Below are positions 30,943 through 39,957 of a stretch of DNA of 43,490 bases, one piece after another; the first letter of the stretch is position 1, and each line of letters begins with the position of its first letter. This stretch comes from an uncultured Lachnospiraceae bacterium (GTDB taxonomy: Bacteria; Bacillota; Clostridia; Lachnospirales; Lachnospiraceae), in contig CADBFE010000016.1 of NCBI GenBank assembly GCA_902793845.1, positions 1 to 43,490 on the forward strand. The letters are read 5' to 3'. Below the pieces are notes generated by a model that worked only from the letters and a program-made list of their open reading frames with translations, made no database searches and was not told the origin of the DNA. The translations under genes were made by a program, and so were the position numbers.

Positions 30943-32108
30943 GAAATCCTTTATCAGAGACTATTGTTAACATCAAGCCGTCCGGCATAAGAAAGTTTTT
31001 TGATATTGTAAGTGAGATGAAAGACGCCATATCACTGGGTGTGGGCGAGCCGGACTTTGACACTCCCTGGCATATCAGGGATGAAGGTATCTACTCTCTT
31101 GAAAAGGGCAAGACCTTTTATACATCAAATTCAGGACTACTTGAGCTGCGCCAGGAGATATCAAATTATCTCATGCGCAGGATTCATACATCATACGATC
31201 CTAAAAAGCAGTGCATCATCACTGTCGGAGGATCGGAGGGTATCGATATAGCACTCAGGGCTATGCTGGATCCCGGCGATGAGGTGCTGATCCCCCAGCC
31301 TTCATATGTATCATATGAGCCATGTACCATACTGGCAGGCGGCAAGCCTGTGATCATCAACTTAAAAGCTGAGAATGAGTTCAGACTGACACCTGAGGAA
31401 ATACTAGATGCCTGTACCGAAAAAACCAAAGTACTGGTGTTGCCCTTCCCCAACAATCCTACAGGTGCCATCATGGAGAGAGAGGATCTTGAAAAGATCG
31501 CAAAGGTCATCGAGGAGAAAGACTTATTTGTCATCTCCGATGAGATCTACTCAGAGCTCTCCTACAAGGATCAGCACGTCTCAATTGTCGAGATGCCCGG
31601 CATGAAGGAGAGGACCATACTGATAAACGGTTTTTCAAAAGCATATGCCATGACAGGATGGAGACTCGGATACGCATGTGGTCCCGAGGAGATCATCTCC
31701 CAGATGACCAAGATCCATCAGTTCTGCATCATGTGTGCTCCTACTACCAGCCAGTATGCTGCCATCGAAGCTCTTAAAAACGGAGATGACGATGTGGCAA
31801 AGATGAGGGATGCATACAATCAGAGGAGGAGATTCCTCATGAATGCCTTTAAGGAGATGGGACTAGAGTGCTTTGAGCCCTACGGAGCCTTTTATGTATT
31901 CCCCTGCATTAAAGAATTTGGCATGACCAGTGATGAGTTTGCCACAAGACTCCTTAAGGAGGAAAAGGTAGCAGTCGTACCCGGTACAGCATTTGGCGAC
32001 TGCGGAGAGGGATTTTTGCGTATCTCCTATGCATACTCGATAGACAATCTTAAAGTTGCTCTTTCCCGTATCAGCAATTTCATAGAAAGACTGCGCAGCG
32101 AGAAATAA
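30939..32108 (+). CDS. Class I/II PLP aminotransferase
   Basis: 389 residues, aspartate/aromatic aminotransferase fold. The substrate loop is GVGEPDFDTP. PLP is held by NNPTGA, SDEIYSEL and the Schiff-base lysine in INGFSKAYAMTGWRLGY. The C-terminal Arg lies in GEGFLRISYA. The length is typical. The coupled Lrp gene suggests amino-acid-responsive expression. Exact substrate not determinable. Confidence 0.9.
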   Translation: MRNPLSETIVNIKPSGIRKFFDIVSEMKDAISLGVGEPDFDTPWHIRDEGIYSLEKGKTFYTSNSGLLELRQEISNYLMRRIHTSYDPKKQCIITVGGSEGIDIALRAMLDPGDEVLIPQPSYVSYEPCTILAGGKPVIINLKAENEFRLTPEEILDACTEKTKVLVLPFPNNPTGAIMEREDLEKIAKVIEEKDLFVISDEIYSELSYKDQHVSIVEMPGMKERTILINGFSKAYAMTGWRLGYACGPEEIISQMTKIHQFCIMCAPTTSQYAAIEALKNGDDDVAKMRDAYNQRRRFLMNAFKEMGLECFEPYGAFYVFPCIKEFGMTSDEFATRLLKEEKVAVVPGTAFGDCGEGFLRISYAYSIDNLKVALSRISNFIERLRSEK

Positions 32109-32111
32109 ATA

Positions 32112-32603
32112 ATGAATATAATACTCCATCAGCCGGAGATACCGGCCAATACCGGAAATATAGGCAGGACCTGTGTGGCCACCGGCACAAAACTGCATCT
32201 CATAGAACCCCTTGGTTTTCGCATTGATGAAAAGCAGATAAAGCGTGCCGGCATGGACTACTGGGATAAACTCGATTACACCAGATATATCAATTACGAG
32301 GATTTCCTCATAAAGAATCCCGGAGCTAAGATCTGGTATGCCACCACAAAGGCTGAAAAGACGTATACCGATGTGTCTTATTCGGAAAATGATTTCATAA
32401 TGTTTGGTAAAGAGAGCGCCGGAATACCTGAGGAAATACTTGTGGAAAACAGGGAATCATGTATCAGGATACCGATGCTCCCGGATATCAGATCTCTTAA
32501 TTTATCCAACTCTGCAGCAATAGTTTTATATGAAGCTCTGCGCCAGACAGGGTTTAAGGATCTTGAATCAAAAGGTGAGCTCCACAGACTGACCTGGAAA
32601 TAG
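32112..32603 (+). CDS. trmL: tRNA (cytidine/uridine-34-2'-O)-methyltransferase
   Basis: 163 residues, SPOUT fold. It methylates the wobble ribose of tRNA-Leu. Characteristic segments are LHQPEIPANTGNIGRTC, LHLIEPLGF, the SAM knot FGKESAGIP and IRIPMLPDIRSLNLSNSAAIVLYEALRQ. It follows the aminotransferase by three bases, and the acyltransferase begins directly after its stop. Confidence 0.9.
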   Translation: MNIILHQPEIPANTGNIGRTCVATGTKLHLIEPLGFRIDEKQIKRAGMDYWDKLDYTRYINYEDFLIKNPGAKIWYATTKAEKTYTDVSYSENDFIMFGKESAGIPEEILVENRESCIRIPMLPDIRSLNLSNSAAIVLYEALRQTGFKDLESKGELHRLTWK

Positions 32604-33617
32604 ATGGATACATATTTATCAAGAGACAACTTCAAATGTTTTAAGGGATATCTCGCGATATGCGTTTTTATCCATCACCTCTTTCAGTTCACGGGACTGT
32701 TCTGGGATACGTTTATAGGTTACCCTATGTATCTCCTCGGACATTTTGCCGTGATACTTTTTTTGTTTGCATCAGGATTCGGACTGGGCTCGTCGGTCAT
32801 TGCCAAACCTGAGTCTTATATAAAGGAGTTTCCGAAAAAGAGGCTCCTGCCCTATTATGTGACATATTTATTTTTTGTGGCTCTGTATGTGATATACGAG
32901 TTTAAATGGGGCAGCGGTATCAGCGGCTCACTCCTGCTTAAATCATTATTTTACGGAGGCACTTATATCAGCTTTGGATGGTATCTTCAGCTTACCCTCG
33001 TACTTTATATTGTCTTTTATCTCATATTCAGATTATTTAAAAAGACAGGTGTGAGGATTTTTTGCCTCTGGATGTTTGTGATCCTCTTTATGGGTATCAG
33101 CTTTATGATTTATCCTCCGGAGAGCAATTACATATATGTATTTGCTTTTGCTGTCGGCATCAGCCTCGCATATTTAAAAAACAGGATTACGGATTTTCTC
33201 TCCCATCATCCGTATATGGCATTTATATTTATGACAGCATGCTTTTGCATCTTTACGATTGTCAGAGTGCTCATACTCTTTAGATTAAAAGAGCAGATAT
33301 ACGCTTTCCACGGATACGGACTTTTATATCTTTGTGCCATGATTATTTCTGACACATTCCTGATATTTATGATCATCACACTCTTATGTGTCATAAACAG
33401 ACTGGCACCTAAGGTGATAGACAATCCGGTCAGCAGATTCCTTGGCAGATATTCACTGGAGATGTATGCCATCCAGGGACTGGTGCTGAGAGTACTAAAC
33501 GGTGTGATCAAAAATCCGTATGCATATATACTGGGATGCGGATGCGTGGTGATCGTATCAGCCGTCATACTTAACAAGGCAGTTGCTTTTATGACAGCCC
33601 GTATAAAGACTGTGTAG
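32604..33617 (+). CDS. Acyltransferase-3-like membrane protein
   Basis: 337 residues with about ten membrane helices. The N-terminal FKGYLAICVFIHHLFQF places a His pair (HH) where family 3 acyltransferases (OafA/NolL type) carry the catalytic His. FLFASGFGLG is the usual second helix. They O-acylate surface carbohydrates. The start codon follows the trmL stop without a gap. Confidence 0.75.
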   Translation: MDTYLSRDNFKCFKGYLAICVFIHHLFQFTGLFWDTFIGYPMYLLGHFAVILFLFASGFGLGSSVIAKPESYIKEFPKKRLLPYYVTYLFFVALYVIYEFKWGSGISGSLLLKSLFYGGTYISFGWYLQLTLVLYIVFYLIFRLFKKTGVRIFCLWMFVILFMGISFMIYPPESNYIYVFAFAVGISLAYLKNRITDFLSHHPYMAFIFMTACFCIFTIVRVLILFRLKEQIYAFHGYGLLYLCAMIISDTFLIFMIITLLCVINRLAPKVIDNPVSRFLGRYSLEMYAIQGLVLRVLNGVIKNPYAYILGCGCVVIVSAVILNKAVAFMTARIKTV

Positions 33618-33659
33618 AACTTTACACCTGTTTTTGCGTATGTTTTGAACAAAATGACA

Positions 33660-33822
33660 ATAAAACGACTGTTTCAATAGGTAATTATTATAAAATGTAT
33701 TAGTAGAATTTGTGATTTTTTAAAGATATAATTTCCGTGTAATATATAAAATACGAAAGTTTTATGTTAAAATCCAATTAACATTTGGCAACAAAGCCAA
33801 AAAAATTTTTTAAAAGAAAGGG
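33660..33822 (+). promoter_or_regulatory. AT-rich leader of the SCP2/histone-tail gene
   Basis: Contains AACGACTGTTTCA (33664-33676), repeated in the pfl leader at 34855. There is a TATAAT at 33727-33732 and a small hairpin TTTGGC/GCCAAA (33784-33801) before a purine-rich ribosome-binding site. Confidence 0.5.
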
Positions 33823-34314
33823 ATGGACAAGGACATGACTTACAGCGAAATTTACACTTATGTTAAGAGTGCAGTTGCCAAGAAAAACGTTAAGAAGCTC
33901 GGCAACGTTGCAATCTCAATCTACGTTACAGACGAGGGAGCTACAGGCGAGTTTTACATCGCAGTTAAAGACGGCGAGCTCGAGATTGAGAACTTCAAGT
34001 ATGAGGATTACACAGCTCATCTTTCAATCAGCAGCGCAGATCTCAAGAAGATCGTAGACGGCAAGAAGGTTTCATACAGCTTTGATGACGGAGACGATGC
34101 TCAGGGCAAGGCTCTCATCGCAGCTCTTGTAGCAACAGCACCTGCAAAGGCTCCTGCCAAGGCAGAGGCTAAGAAGGCACCTGCAAAGAAAGCACCTGCA
34201 AAGAAGGCAGCTCCCGCTAAGAAGGCTGAGGAGAAGAAAGCAGAAGCACCCAAGGCTGAAGCAAAGAAAGCAGAGCCTGCAAAGAAGGCACCTGCAAAGA
34301 AAGCTTCTAAATAA
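33823..34314 (+). CDS. SCP2-like domain fused to a histone-H1-like Lys/Ala/Pro tail
   Basis: 163 residues. Residues 5-103 form an SCP2 sterol-carrier-like fold (VAISIYVTDEGATGEFYIAVKDGELEIENF, then AHLSISSADLKKIVDGK). Residues 108-163 are almost only Ala, Lys, Pro and Glu in KKAPAKKAPAKKA-like units, resembling the C-terminus of histone H1 or bacterial H1-like proteins. An in-frame ATG at 33835 is an alternative start with better ribosome-binding spacing. Codon use is like the pfl genes, suggesting high expression. Role unknown: lipid binding with nucleic-acid or surface contact is inference. Confidence 0.75.
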   Translation: MDKDMTYSEIYTYVKSAVAKKNVKKLGNVAISIYVTDEGATGEFYIAVKDGELEIENFKYEDYTAHLSISSADLKKIVDGKKVSYSFDDGDDAQGKALIAALVATAPAKAPAKAEAKKAPAKKAPAKKAAPAKKAEEKKAEAPKAEAKKAEPAKKAPAKKASK

Positions 34315-34330
34315 TATAGAAACAACAAAT

Positions 34331-34358
34331 AAAAAAAGCCGCACATGCGGCTTTTTTT
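34331..34358. terminator. Bidirectional terminator between convergent genes
   Basis: Seven A, then GCCGCA / TGCGGC with a two-base loop, then seven T. Confidence 0.9.
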
Positions 34359-34375
34359 ATTGCCTGATATTAAGA

Positions 34376-34564
34376 TTATCCGTTAACCTTTGCAAGAAGG
34401 TCATTTACGTCAATGCCGTGTACCATGGCAGCTTCCTCAAGGGTCTCACCCTGGGATGCGGGACATCCGAGACAGTGCATACCGATCTCAAGGAGAGCAG
34501 GTGCGATGTCGGGGTTGATCATGAGTGCTTCGCCGATTGTTGTATCTTTTGTTATCTCAGCCAT
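34376..34564 (-). CDS. DUF1858 redox-disulfide-type small protein
   Basis: 62 residues. It matches the DUF1858 domain: an N-terminal [27 protein letters not shown] segment with a CLGC pair and a short helical end. The family is tied to hybrid-cluster and other anaerobic redox proteins. GGAGG lies eight bases before the start on the minus strand. It is transcribed away from the pfl genes and shares their intergenic region. Confidence 0.85.
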   Translation of the reverse strand: MAEITKDTTIGEALMINPDIAPALLEIGMHCLGCPASQGETLEEAAMVHGIDVNDLLAKVNG

Positions 34565-34769
34565 TTTATTATCCTCCGTATTTATTTCTTTTTTAAACCG
34601 TAGATATCATTACATATTTTTCCTAAAATTACAATGTGGATTTTTTTATAACGAAGATGACAGGGTTGACATAAAAATAATATGTAAATCATAAGTTAAC
34701 AAATTCTTAAAATTTTGAGAAAAAACCTTAAAAAAAGCTATTAAAAGAAGCAGAAAATCCAAATCCGTA

Positions 34770-34864
34770 TTGAATAAAATTTTTTTGATGGTTATAATTA
34801 TTAGGCACGGCATCTGTCGTAATGACAGTATTAAATCCGCGTAAAACAGTCATAACGACTGTTT
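34770..34864 (+). promoter_or_regulatory. pfl promoter and inverted repeats in its leader
   Basis: -35 TTGAAT (34770-34775), 17 bases, -10 TATAAT (34793-34798). Downstream lie CTGTC-GTAAT-GACAG (34814-34828) and AAACAGTC-ATAAC-GACTGTTT (34844-34864), two related inverted repeats with five-base centres. They are candidate operators for a redox or carbon regulator. Confidence 0.6.
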
Positions 34865-34895
34865 CAAAAATATACTTTTATAGGAGGCATTTCAA

Positions 34896-36947
34896 ATGAG
34901 TTATGAAATGAAGCCCGAATGGGAAGGTTTCAACGACGGCAAGTGGTGCAAAGAGATCAATGTACGTGATTTCATCCAGAGAAACTACACACCTTATGAT
35001 GGTGATGATTCGTTCCTCGTAGGCCCCACACAGGACACAAAGGATCTTTGGGAGCAGGTTCTTGATCTTTCAAGACAGGAGAGAGAAGCAGGCGGCGTTC
35101 TTGATATGGATACAAAGGTTGTTTCTACCATCACTTCACACGGTCCCGGATATCTTGACAAGTCAAAGGAGAAGATCGTAGGTTTCCAGACAGATAAGCC
35201 CTTCAAGCGTTCTATGCAGCCTTACGGCGGTATCCGTATGGCAGAGAAGGCTTGTGCAGATAACGGATACACAGTAGATCCCGAGATTTCCGAGTTCTTC
35301 TCAACACACAGAAAGACACACAACGCAGGATGCTTCGATGCTTACACACCTATGATGAGAGCATGCCGTTCATCACATGTTATCACAGGTCTTCCCGATG
35401 CTTACGGACGTGGACGTATCATCGGTGACTACAGACGTGTTGCACTTTACGGTATCGACAGACTTATCGAGGATAAGGAAGCTCAGAAGGAGTCAACAGG
35501 ACGTGTTATGACAGATGATGTTATCCGTCTTCGTGAGGAGCTTTCAGAGCAGATCACAGCTCTCAAGATGATGAAGGAGATGGCTGCTTCTTACGGATGC
35601 GATATCGCAAGACCTGCTAAGAACGTACAGGAAGCTATCCAGGCTACATACTTCGGATACCTTTCAGCAGTTAAGGAGCAGAACGGTGCAGCTATGTCCC
35701 TCGGACGTACATCTACATTCATCGACTGCTATGCAGAGCGTGACCTTAAGAACGGTACATTCACAGAGGAGCAGATCCAGGAATTCGTAGATCACTTCAT
35801 CATGAAGCTTCGTTGCGTTAAGTTCGCTCGTACACCTGAGTACAACCAGATCTTTGCCGGCGATCCCGTGTGGGTAACCGAGTCACTCGGTGGTGTTGGT
35901 GTAGACGGACGTCACATGGTTACAAAGACTTCATTCAGATACCTCAACACACTTAACAACCTTGGTGCAGCTCCCGAGCCTAACCTTACAGTTCTCTGGT
36001 CAACAAGACTTCCCCGTCCCTGGAAAGAGTTCTGTGCCAAGATGTCTATCCGTTCTTCATCTATCCAGTATGAGAACGATGACCTCATGAGAGTAACACA
36101 CGGTGATGACTATGCTATCGCTTGCTGCGTATCTTCAATGAGAGTTGGTAAGGAAATGCAGTTCTTCGGTGCAAGAGCTAACCTTGCTAAATGTATGCTT
36201 TACGCTATGAACGGTGGTATCGATGAGGTTACCAAGAAGCAGGTAGGACCTAAGTACAGAAAGTACGAAGGCGATGTTCTTACATATGACAAGTTCATGC
36301 CTATGTTTGAGGATATGATGGAGTGGCTTGCAGAGACATATGTCAACACACTCAACATCATCCACTACATGCACGACAAGTACTGCTACGAGAGAGCACA
36401 GATGGCTCTTCACGACAGAGATGTAAGAAGATACTTCGCAACAGGTATCGCAGGACTTTCAGTTGTAGCTGACTCACTCTCAGCTATGAAGTATGCAACG
36501 GTTAAGCCTATCAGAGATGAGGACGGCGTGATCGTTGACTTCGAGACAACAGGTGATTTCCCTAAATACGGTAATGATGATGACAGAGTTGACTCAATCG
36601 CTCAGGATATCGTATCACTCTTCATGAAGATGATCAGAAGACATCATACATACAGAGACGGATTCCCGACACAGTCAGTTCTTACAATCACATCTAACGT
36701 TACATACGGTAAGGCTACAGGTAACACACCTGACGGACGTAAGAAGGGACAGCCTTTCGCACCCGGAGCTAACCCTCTCCACGGAAGAGACAGCCACGGT
36801 GCAGTTGCATCACTTTCTTCAGTAGCTAAGCTTCCTTTCATGGATGCTCAGGACGGTATCTCTAATACATTTACCATCATCCCCGGAGCACTCGGAAAAG
36901 AGGATACTGTATTCGCAGGTGACATCAACGTAGATCTTAATAAATAA
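34896..36947 (+). CDS. pflB: Pyruvate formate-lyase body lacking the glycyl-radical domain
   Basis: 683 residues; E. coli PflB has about 759. The protein matches PflB from the N-terminus ([30 protein letters not shown]) to near [14 protein letters not shown]. The active-site Cys410-Cys411 pair is in [13 protein letters not shown]. It then ends in INVDLNK exactly where PflB goes on into the glycyl-radical domain. The missing part is encoded at 37242. The reaction is pyruvate plus CoA to acetyl-CoA and formate, in the cytoplasm, needing a PFL-activating enzyme that is not in this window. AGGAGG precedes the ATG. Codon use points to high expression. Confidence 0.95.
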   Translation: MSYEMKPEWEGFNDGKWCKEINVRDFIQRNYTPYDGDDSFLVGPTQDTKDLWEQVLDLSRQEREAGGVLDMDTKVVSTITSHGPGYLDKSKEKIVGFQTDKPFKRSMQPYGGIRMAEKACADNGYTVDPEISEFFSTHRKTHNAGCFDAYTPMMRACRSSHVITGLPDAYGRGRIIGDYRRVALYGIDRLIEDKEAQKESTGRVMTDDVIRLREELSEQITALKMMKEMAASYGCDIARPAKNVQEAIQATYFGYLSAVKEQNGAAMSLGRTSTFIDCYAERDLKNGTFTEEQIQEFVDHFIMKLRCVKFARTPEYNQIFAGDPVWVTESLGGVGVDGRHMVTKTSFRYLNTLNNLGAAPEPNLTVLWSTRLPRPWKEFCAKMSIRSSSIQYENDDLMRVTHGDDYAIACCVSSMRVGKEMQFFGARANLAKCMLYAMNGGIDEVTKKQVGPKYRKYEGDVLTYDKFMPMFEDMMEWLAETYVNTLNIIHYMHDKYCYERAQMALHDRDVRRYFATGIAGLSVVADSLSAMKYATVKPIRDEDGVIVDFETTGDFPKYGNDDDRVDSIAQDIVSLFMKMIRRHHTYRDGFPTQSVLTITSNVTYGKATGNTPDGRKKGQPFAPGANPLHGRDSHGAVASLSSVAKLPFMDAQDGISNTFTIIPGALGKEDTVFAGDINVDLNK

Positions 36948-36998
36948 TTTAAGATATCTGATATAAAAGCTTTGGATCAATCAAAGGAGGTAACGGTC

Positions 36999-37220
36999 AT
37001 GGAAAATGAAAAGCTAACGGATGATCAGATGATATCCGACCTGGTTGCCCAGCTCGATGCGGGCTTCGCAAACGGTGTTGGTCATGTAAACGTAGGAACT
37101 GAAGAAGGACAGGCCGGCAGCAGATCAGTTCAGACTATGGGTTGCACAGACTGTTCCCGTACGCCTCTCGCATGCAGCGTACCCACCTTTGAAGATCCGA
37201 GACTTGACGATTATAAATAA
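36999..37220 (+). CDS. 73-residue protein between the two pfl parts, radical-domain-like N-terminus and Cys tail
   Basis: AAAGGAGG sits nine bases before the ATG at 36999. The first half, ISDLVAQLDAGFANGVGHVNV, resembles the start of the glycyl-radical protein ([23 protein letters not shown]). The radical loop RVSGYAV is not present. Instead the tail holds MGCTDCSRTPLACS, with cysteines at positions 49, 52 and 59, then an acidic end. It is tightly placed in the pfl transcript (51 bases after the body, 21 before the radical domain). I know no described family. A regulatory, protective or metal-binding subunit is possible. Confidence 0.8.
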   Translation: MENEKLTDDQMISDLVAQLDAGFANGVGHVNVGTEEGQAGSRSVQTMGCTDCSRTPLACSVPTFEDPRLDDYK

Positions 37221-37241
37221 TTATTACAGGAGGAAAATAAA

Positions 37242-37487
37242 ATGGCAGACGCAAGCAAAGCACAGATCAACAATCTTGTTTCATTATTGGACGGCTATGC
37301 TACAAAGGGTGGACATCACCTTAATGTTAATGTACTTAACAGAGAAACACTTATCGATGCTCAGAAGCATCCCGAGAACTATCCTCAGCTCACAATCCGT
37401 GTATCAGGATACGCAGTAAACTTCATTAAGCTTACTCCCGAGCAGCAGGCTGATGTAATCTCTCGTACATTCCACGAGTCAATCTAA
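37242..37487 (+). CDS. Stand-alone glycyl-radical domain of pyruvate formate-lyase
   Basis: 81 residues, equal to the last part of PflB. It has [19 protein letters not shown], then [15 protein letters not shown] with the radical Gly56, and ends [13 protein letters not shown]. It is not a damage-repair duplicate as GrcA/YfiD is, because the body at 34896 has no such domain of its own. The two proteins must therefore assemble to give activity. AGGAGG precedes the ATG. The transcript ends at a strong terminator. Confidence 0.93.
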   Translation: MADASKAQINNLVSLLDGYATKGGHHLNVNVLNRETLIDAQKHPENYPQLTIRVSGYAVNFIKLTPEQQADVISRTFHESI

Positions 37488-37509
37488 TCCTTATATAGGG
37501 CATAAAAAA

Positions 37510-37558
37510 TACCCCCTGACGCTAAGCACAAGCGCAATGCGTCAGGGGGTATTTTTTT
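37510..37558. terminator. Terminator of the pfl operon
   Basis: Perfect 13-base stem TACCCCCTGACGC / GCGTCAGGGGGTA followed by T7 and preceded by A's. The next 250 bases to 37806 show no gene. Confidence 0.95.
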
Positions 37559-37806
37559 ATGCCGTTTGGAAAATATATAATTGGATTCGAAGGGGAGGGG
37601 GAATGTACTTAGATTCATCTTGGGTAAAAAATAGGTGCAAAGGAAAAGGTGGTAATGTGGGGGAATAATGAAAAAGATGGGATTTTTACGAATCAAGAAA
37701 ATAAAGAAATCAGGGTATTTTCTTGGGGAAATAATTGCAGAAATATGGTAAAATATTGAAGTGTGTATGATAGTATGCCGATAGACTATATTGGTATTTT
37801 CAAATT

Positions 37807-39957
37807 ATGAAAAACAAGAATCTGATTCAATTTAAAAAACTGAAAAAGAACAGGGCAGGTCTGTCTATATTTTTCAACCTGATCCTGATCATTCTGGTGC
37901 TGGCCATTGTCTCTGTAGGCGTGGCGGCCGTCTCTTTCAGTACCATCAAGTCCAAGATGATGGGAGAGTACGTATCCCTCCACGGACTGGCTTCGATATA
38001 TGAGGAAGGATTAAAGCAGGGAGATGAAAATATATACGATATCCTGGATGCGTCCGGCAGAGATTATATCCTCCTTGATTCAGACGGGGATATCATAAAG
38101 CAAAACGGCGAAAATACATGTACCATGGACGGAGGTCTCAGCGTATTTTTCGCAGAGGAGATGGTGATATACGGAGACTCTGAAAAGAATCTGATCATCC
38201 GTGATGATGACGGGGAAGTGACCGTTGACTTTGGAATGATATTAAGAGATCTCTGGAGGGAAGCTTTTACATTCAGGAAAACGGCAGACAGCTACGTCAC
38301 TATGGGTATCGAGGAGCGGCAGCCCGGTATATCCGTGGATATAAAGACAGATAGTGATAAAGACGACAGAATAATCTCACAGGATGAGATAATCGAGTTA
38401 ACCAAAGAGATAGGCAGATGGAATACAGGTATCGTCTCATATCCCCTTTGGTGTGCCCTCTCAGTCAATGACGGTAATGAGCAGCTCATAGGCAAGCTGA
38501 GTATCAACATAGATAAAAGTGACGCACTCATCGTGATGCTCCTGGCAGTACTCCTGGAGATAATGGCCGTGATAGTCCTCATCATAGGTATCATCAGGGT
38601 CATCAGAAACGTGATGCGTCAGAAAAAGATACTGAATCTCTATATGACCGATCCGATCACAGGCGGGAACAACTGGTCATACTTTATCATAAAGGGCGAG
38701 TCGTTCCTTAAAAAAGGCTCAAACAGAAATAAGTCATTTGCAGTGATCGAGCTTGTATTTATCAAGTACAGAAATTTCTGCATGTGCCATTCCGTAGCTG
38801 ATGGCGAGGAGGTCATAGAAAAAATCTATAGCATAATCAGCTCAGGCCTTGGCAAGAAAGATATCGTGGCTCACTTAACCCACGCAGAGTACGCGATCCT
38901 CACAGAGTATAAGGATGAGGAGGAGCTGAAAGTCAGACTCCGCAATCTCCTGGCAGTTCTTGAAAATATTGACGGATCCCATAAATTTGCATTTCATATC
39001 GGCGTGGATATGATGCCTGCCGTAAAAAATGAAAAAGGCAAATTTATAAAGAGAAAAAAACTGAATCTGGAGACAGATTACAATAATGCATGTACGGCAA
39101 GGGCAACCCTTGAATCAAGCGATGACTCAAGGATAGCATTTTACGGAGAGAAGATGCTGAAAGAGCAGATGTGGCTCGATCAGGTAGGCGAGCTCCAGCA
39201 GAAAGCCCTTGATAATGAAGAGTTCAAGGTTTATTACCAGCCCAAGTATGAGCCGTCTACCAGAAAGCTTAAGGGAGCAGAGGCCCTCATCAGATGGCAG
39301 AGCCCGGAGCTTGGTTTTGTATCACCCGGCAAGTTCATACCGATATTTGAGAACAACGGATTTATCACAAAGATCGATCACTATATGATCAGCCATGTGG
39401 CAAGAGACCAGAAGGAGTGGCTCGACCAGGGTATGGATTGTGTACCCGTATCAGTCAATGTATCGAGAGCTCACTTTATAGAAAAGGATCTGGCCGATCA
39501 GATCAGAAACATGGTGGACAACGCGGGAGCACCCAGGCGTCTCATAGAGATAGAGCTCACCGAGAGCGCATTCTTTGATGACAAGGCTGCGATGATCGAA
39601 ACCATCAATAAATTAAAGAGTTACGGATTTGCAGTATCCATGGACGATTTCGGTTCCGGATATTCATCTCTTAACTCACTTAAGGATATGCCGCTGGATG
39701 TACTGAAACTCGACGCGGAATTCTTTAGGGGAGAGAATGCCGAAGAGAGAGGCGAGATAGTCGTATCGGAAGCCATAAAGCTCGGCAAGCAGCTGAATAT
39801 GAGGATAGTAGCCGAGGGCGTAGAGGACAGGAGTCAGGTTGACTTCCTTGCGGAAAAGGGATGCGATATGATCCAGGGATTCATATTTGACAAGCCCATA
39901 GCAAAAGGTGAGTTTATAGATAGATTAAAGACCGGAGTGGCAAAAAATAATGGATAG
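37807..39957 (+). CDS. Membrane c-di-GMP phosphodiesterase: sensor, degenerate GGDEF and EAL
   Basis: 716 residues. Transmembrane helices at about 18-44 and 239-267 enclose an extracytoplasmic sensor. The GGDEF domain (about 280-440) has lost its signature, reading LTHAEYAIL. The EAL domain (about 455-710) keeps AEALIRW, SVNVSRAHF, IELTES, SMDDFGSGYSS, KLDAEF, AEGVED and GCDMIQGF, so it should hydrolyse c-di-GMP. The next gene starts inside its last codons. There is no obvious ribosome-binding site before the ATG. Confidence 0.9.
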   Translation: MKNKNLIQFKKLKKNRAGLSIFFNLILIILVLAIVSVGVAAVSFSTIKSKMMGEYVSLHGLASIYEEGLKQGDENIYDILDASGRDYILLDSDGDIIKQNGENTCTMDGGLSVFFAEEMVIYGDSEKNLIIRDDDGEVTVDFGMILRDLWREAFTFRKTADSYVTMGIEERQPGISVDIKTDSDKDDRIISQDEIIELTKEIGRWNTGIVSYPLWCALSVNDGNEQLIGKLSINIDKSDALIVMLLAVLLEIMAVIVLIIGIIRVIRNVMRQKKILNLYMTDPITGGNNWSYFIIKGESFLKKGSNRNKSFAVIELVFIKYRNFCMCHSVADGEEVIEKIYSIISSGLGKKDIVAHLTHAEYAILTEYKDEEELKVRLRNLLAVLENIDGSHKFAFHIGVDMMPAVKNEKGKFIKRKKLNLETDYNNACTARATLESSDDSRIAFYGEKMLKEQMWLDQVGELQQKALDNEEFKVYYQPKYEPSTRKLKGAEALIRWQSPELGFVSPGKFIPIFENNGFITKIDHYMISHVARDQKEWLDQGMDCVPVSVNVSRAHFIEKDLADQIRNMVDNAGAPRRLIEIELTESAFFDDKAAMIETINKLKSYGFAVSMDDFGSGYSSLNSLKDMPLDVLKLDAEFFRGENAEERGEIVVSEAIKLGKQLNMRIVAEGVEDRSQVDFLAEKGCDMIQGFIFDKPIAKGEFIDRLKTGVAKNNG

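Noticed and set aside
34101-34346. Ala/Phe-rich minus-strand ORF
   Set aside because: Mirror of the Lys/Ala/Pro tail of the SCP2-like gene.
36947-37242. Split pfl as a sequencing frameshift
   Set aside because: The two parts are separated by a third gene, and both downstream genes have their own AGGAGG-type sites; a single-base error cannot produce this.
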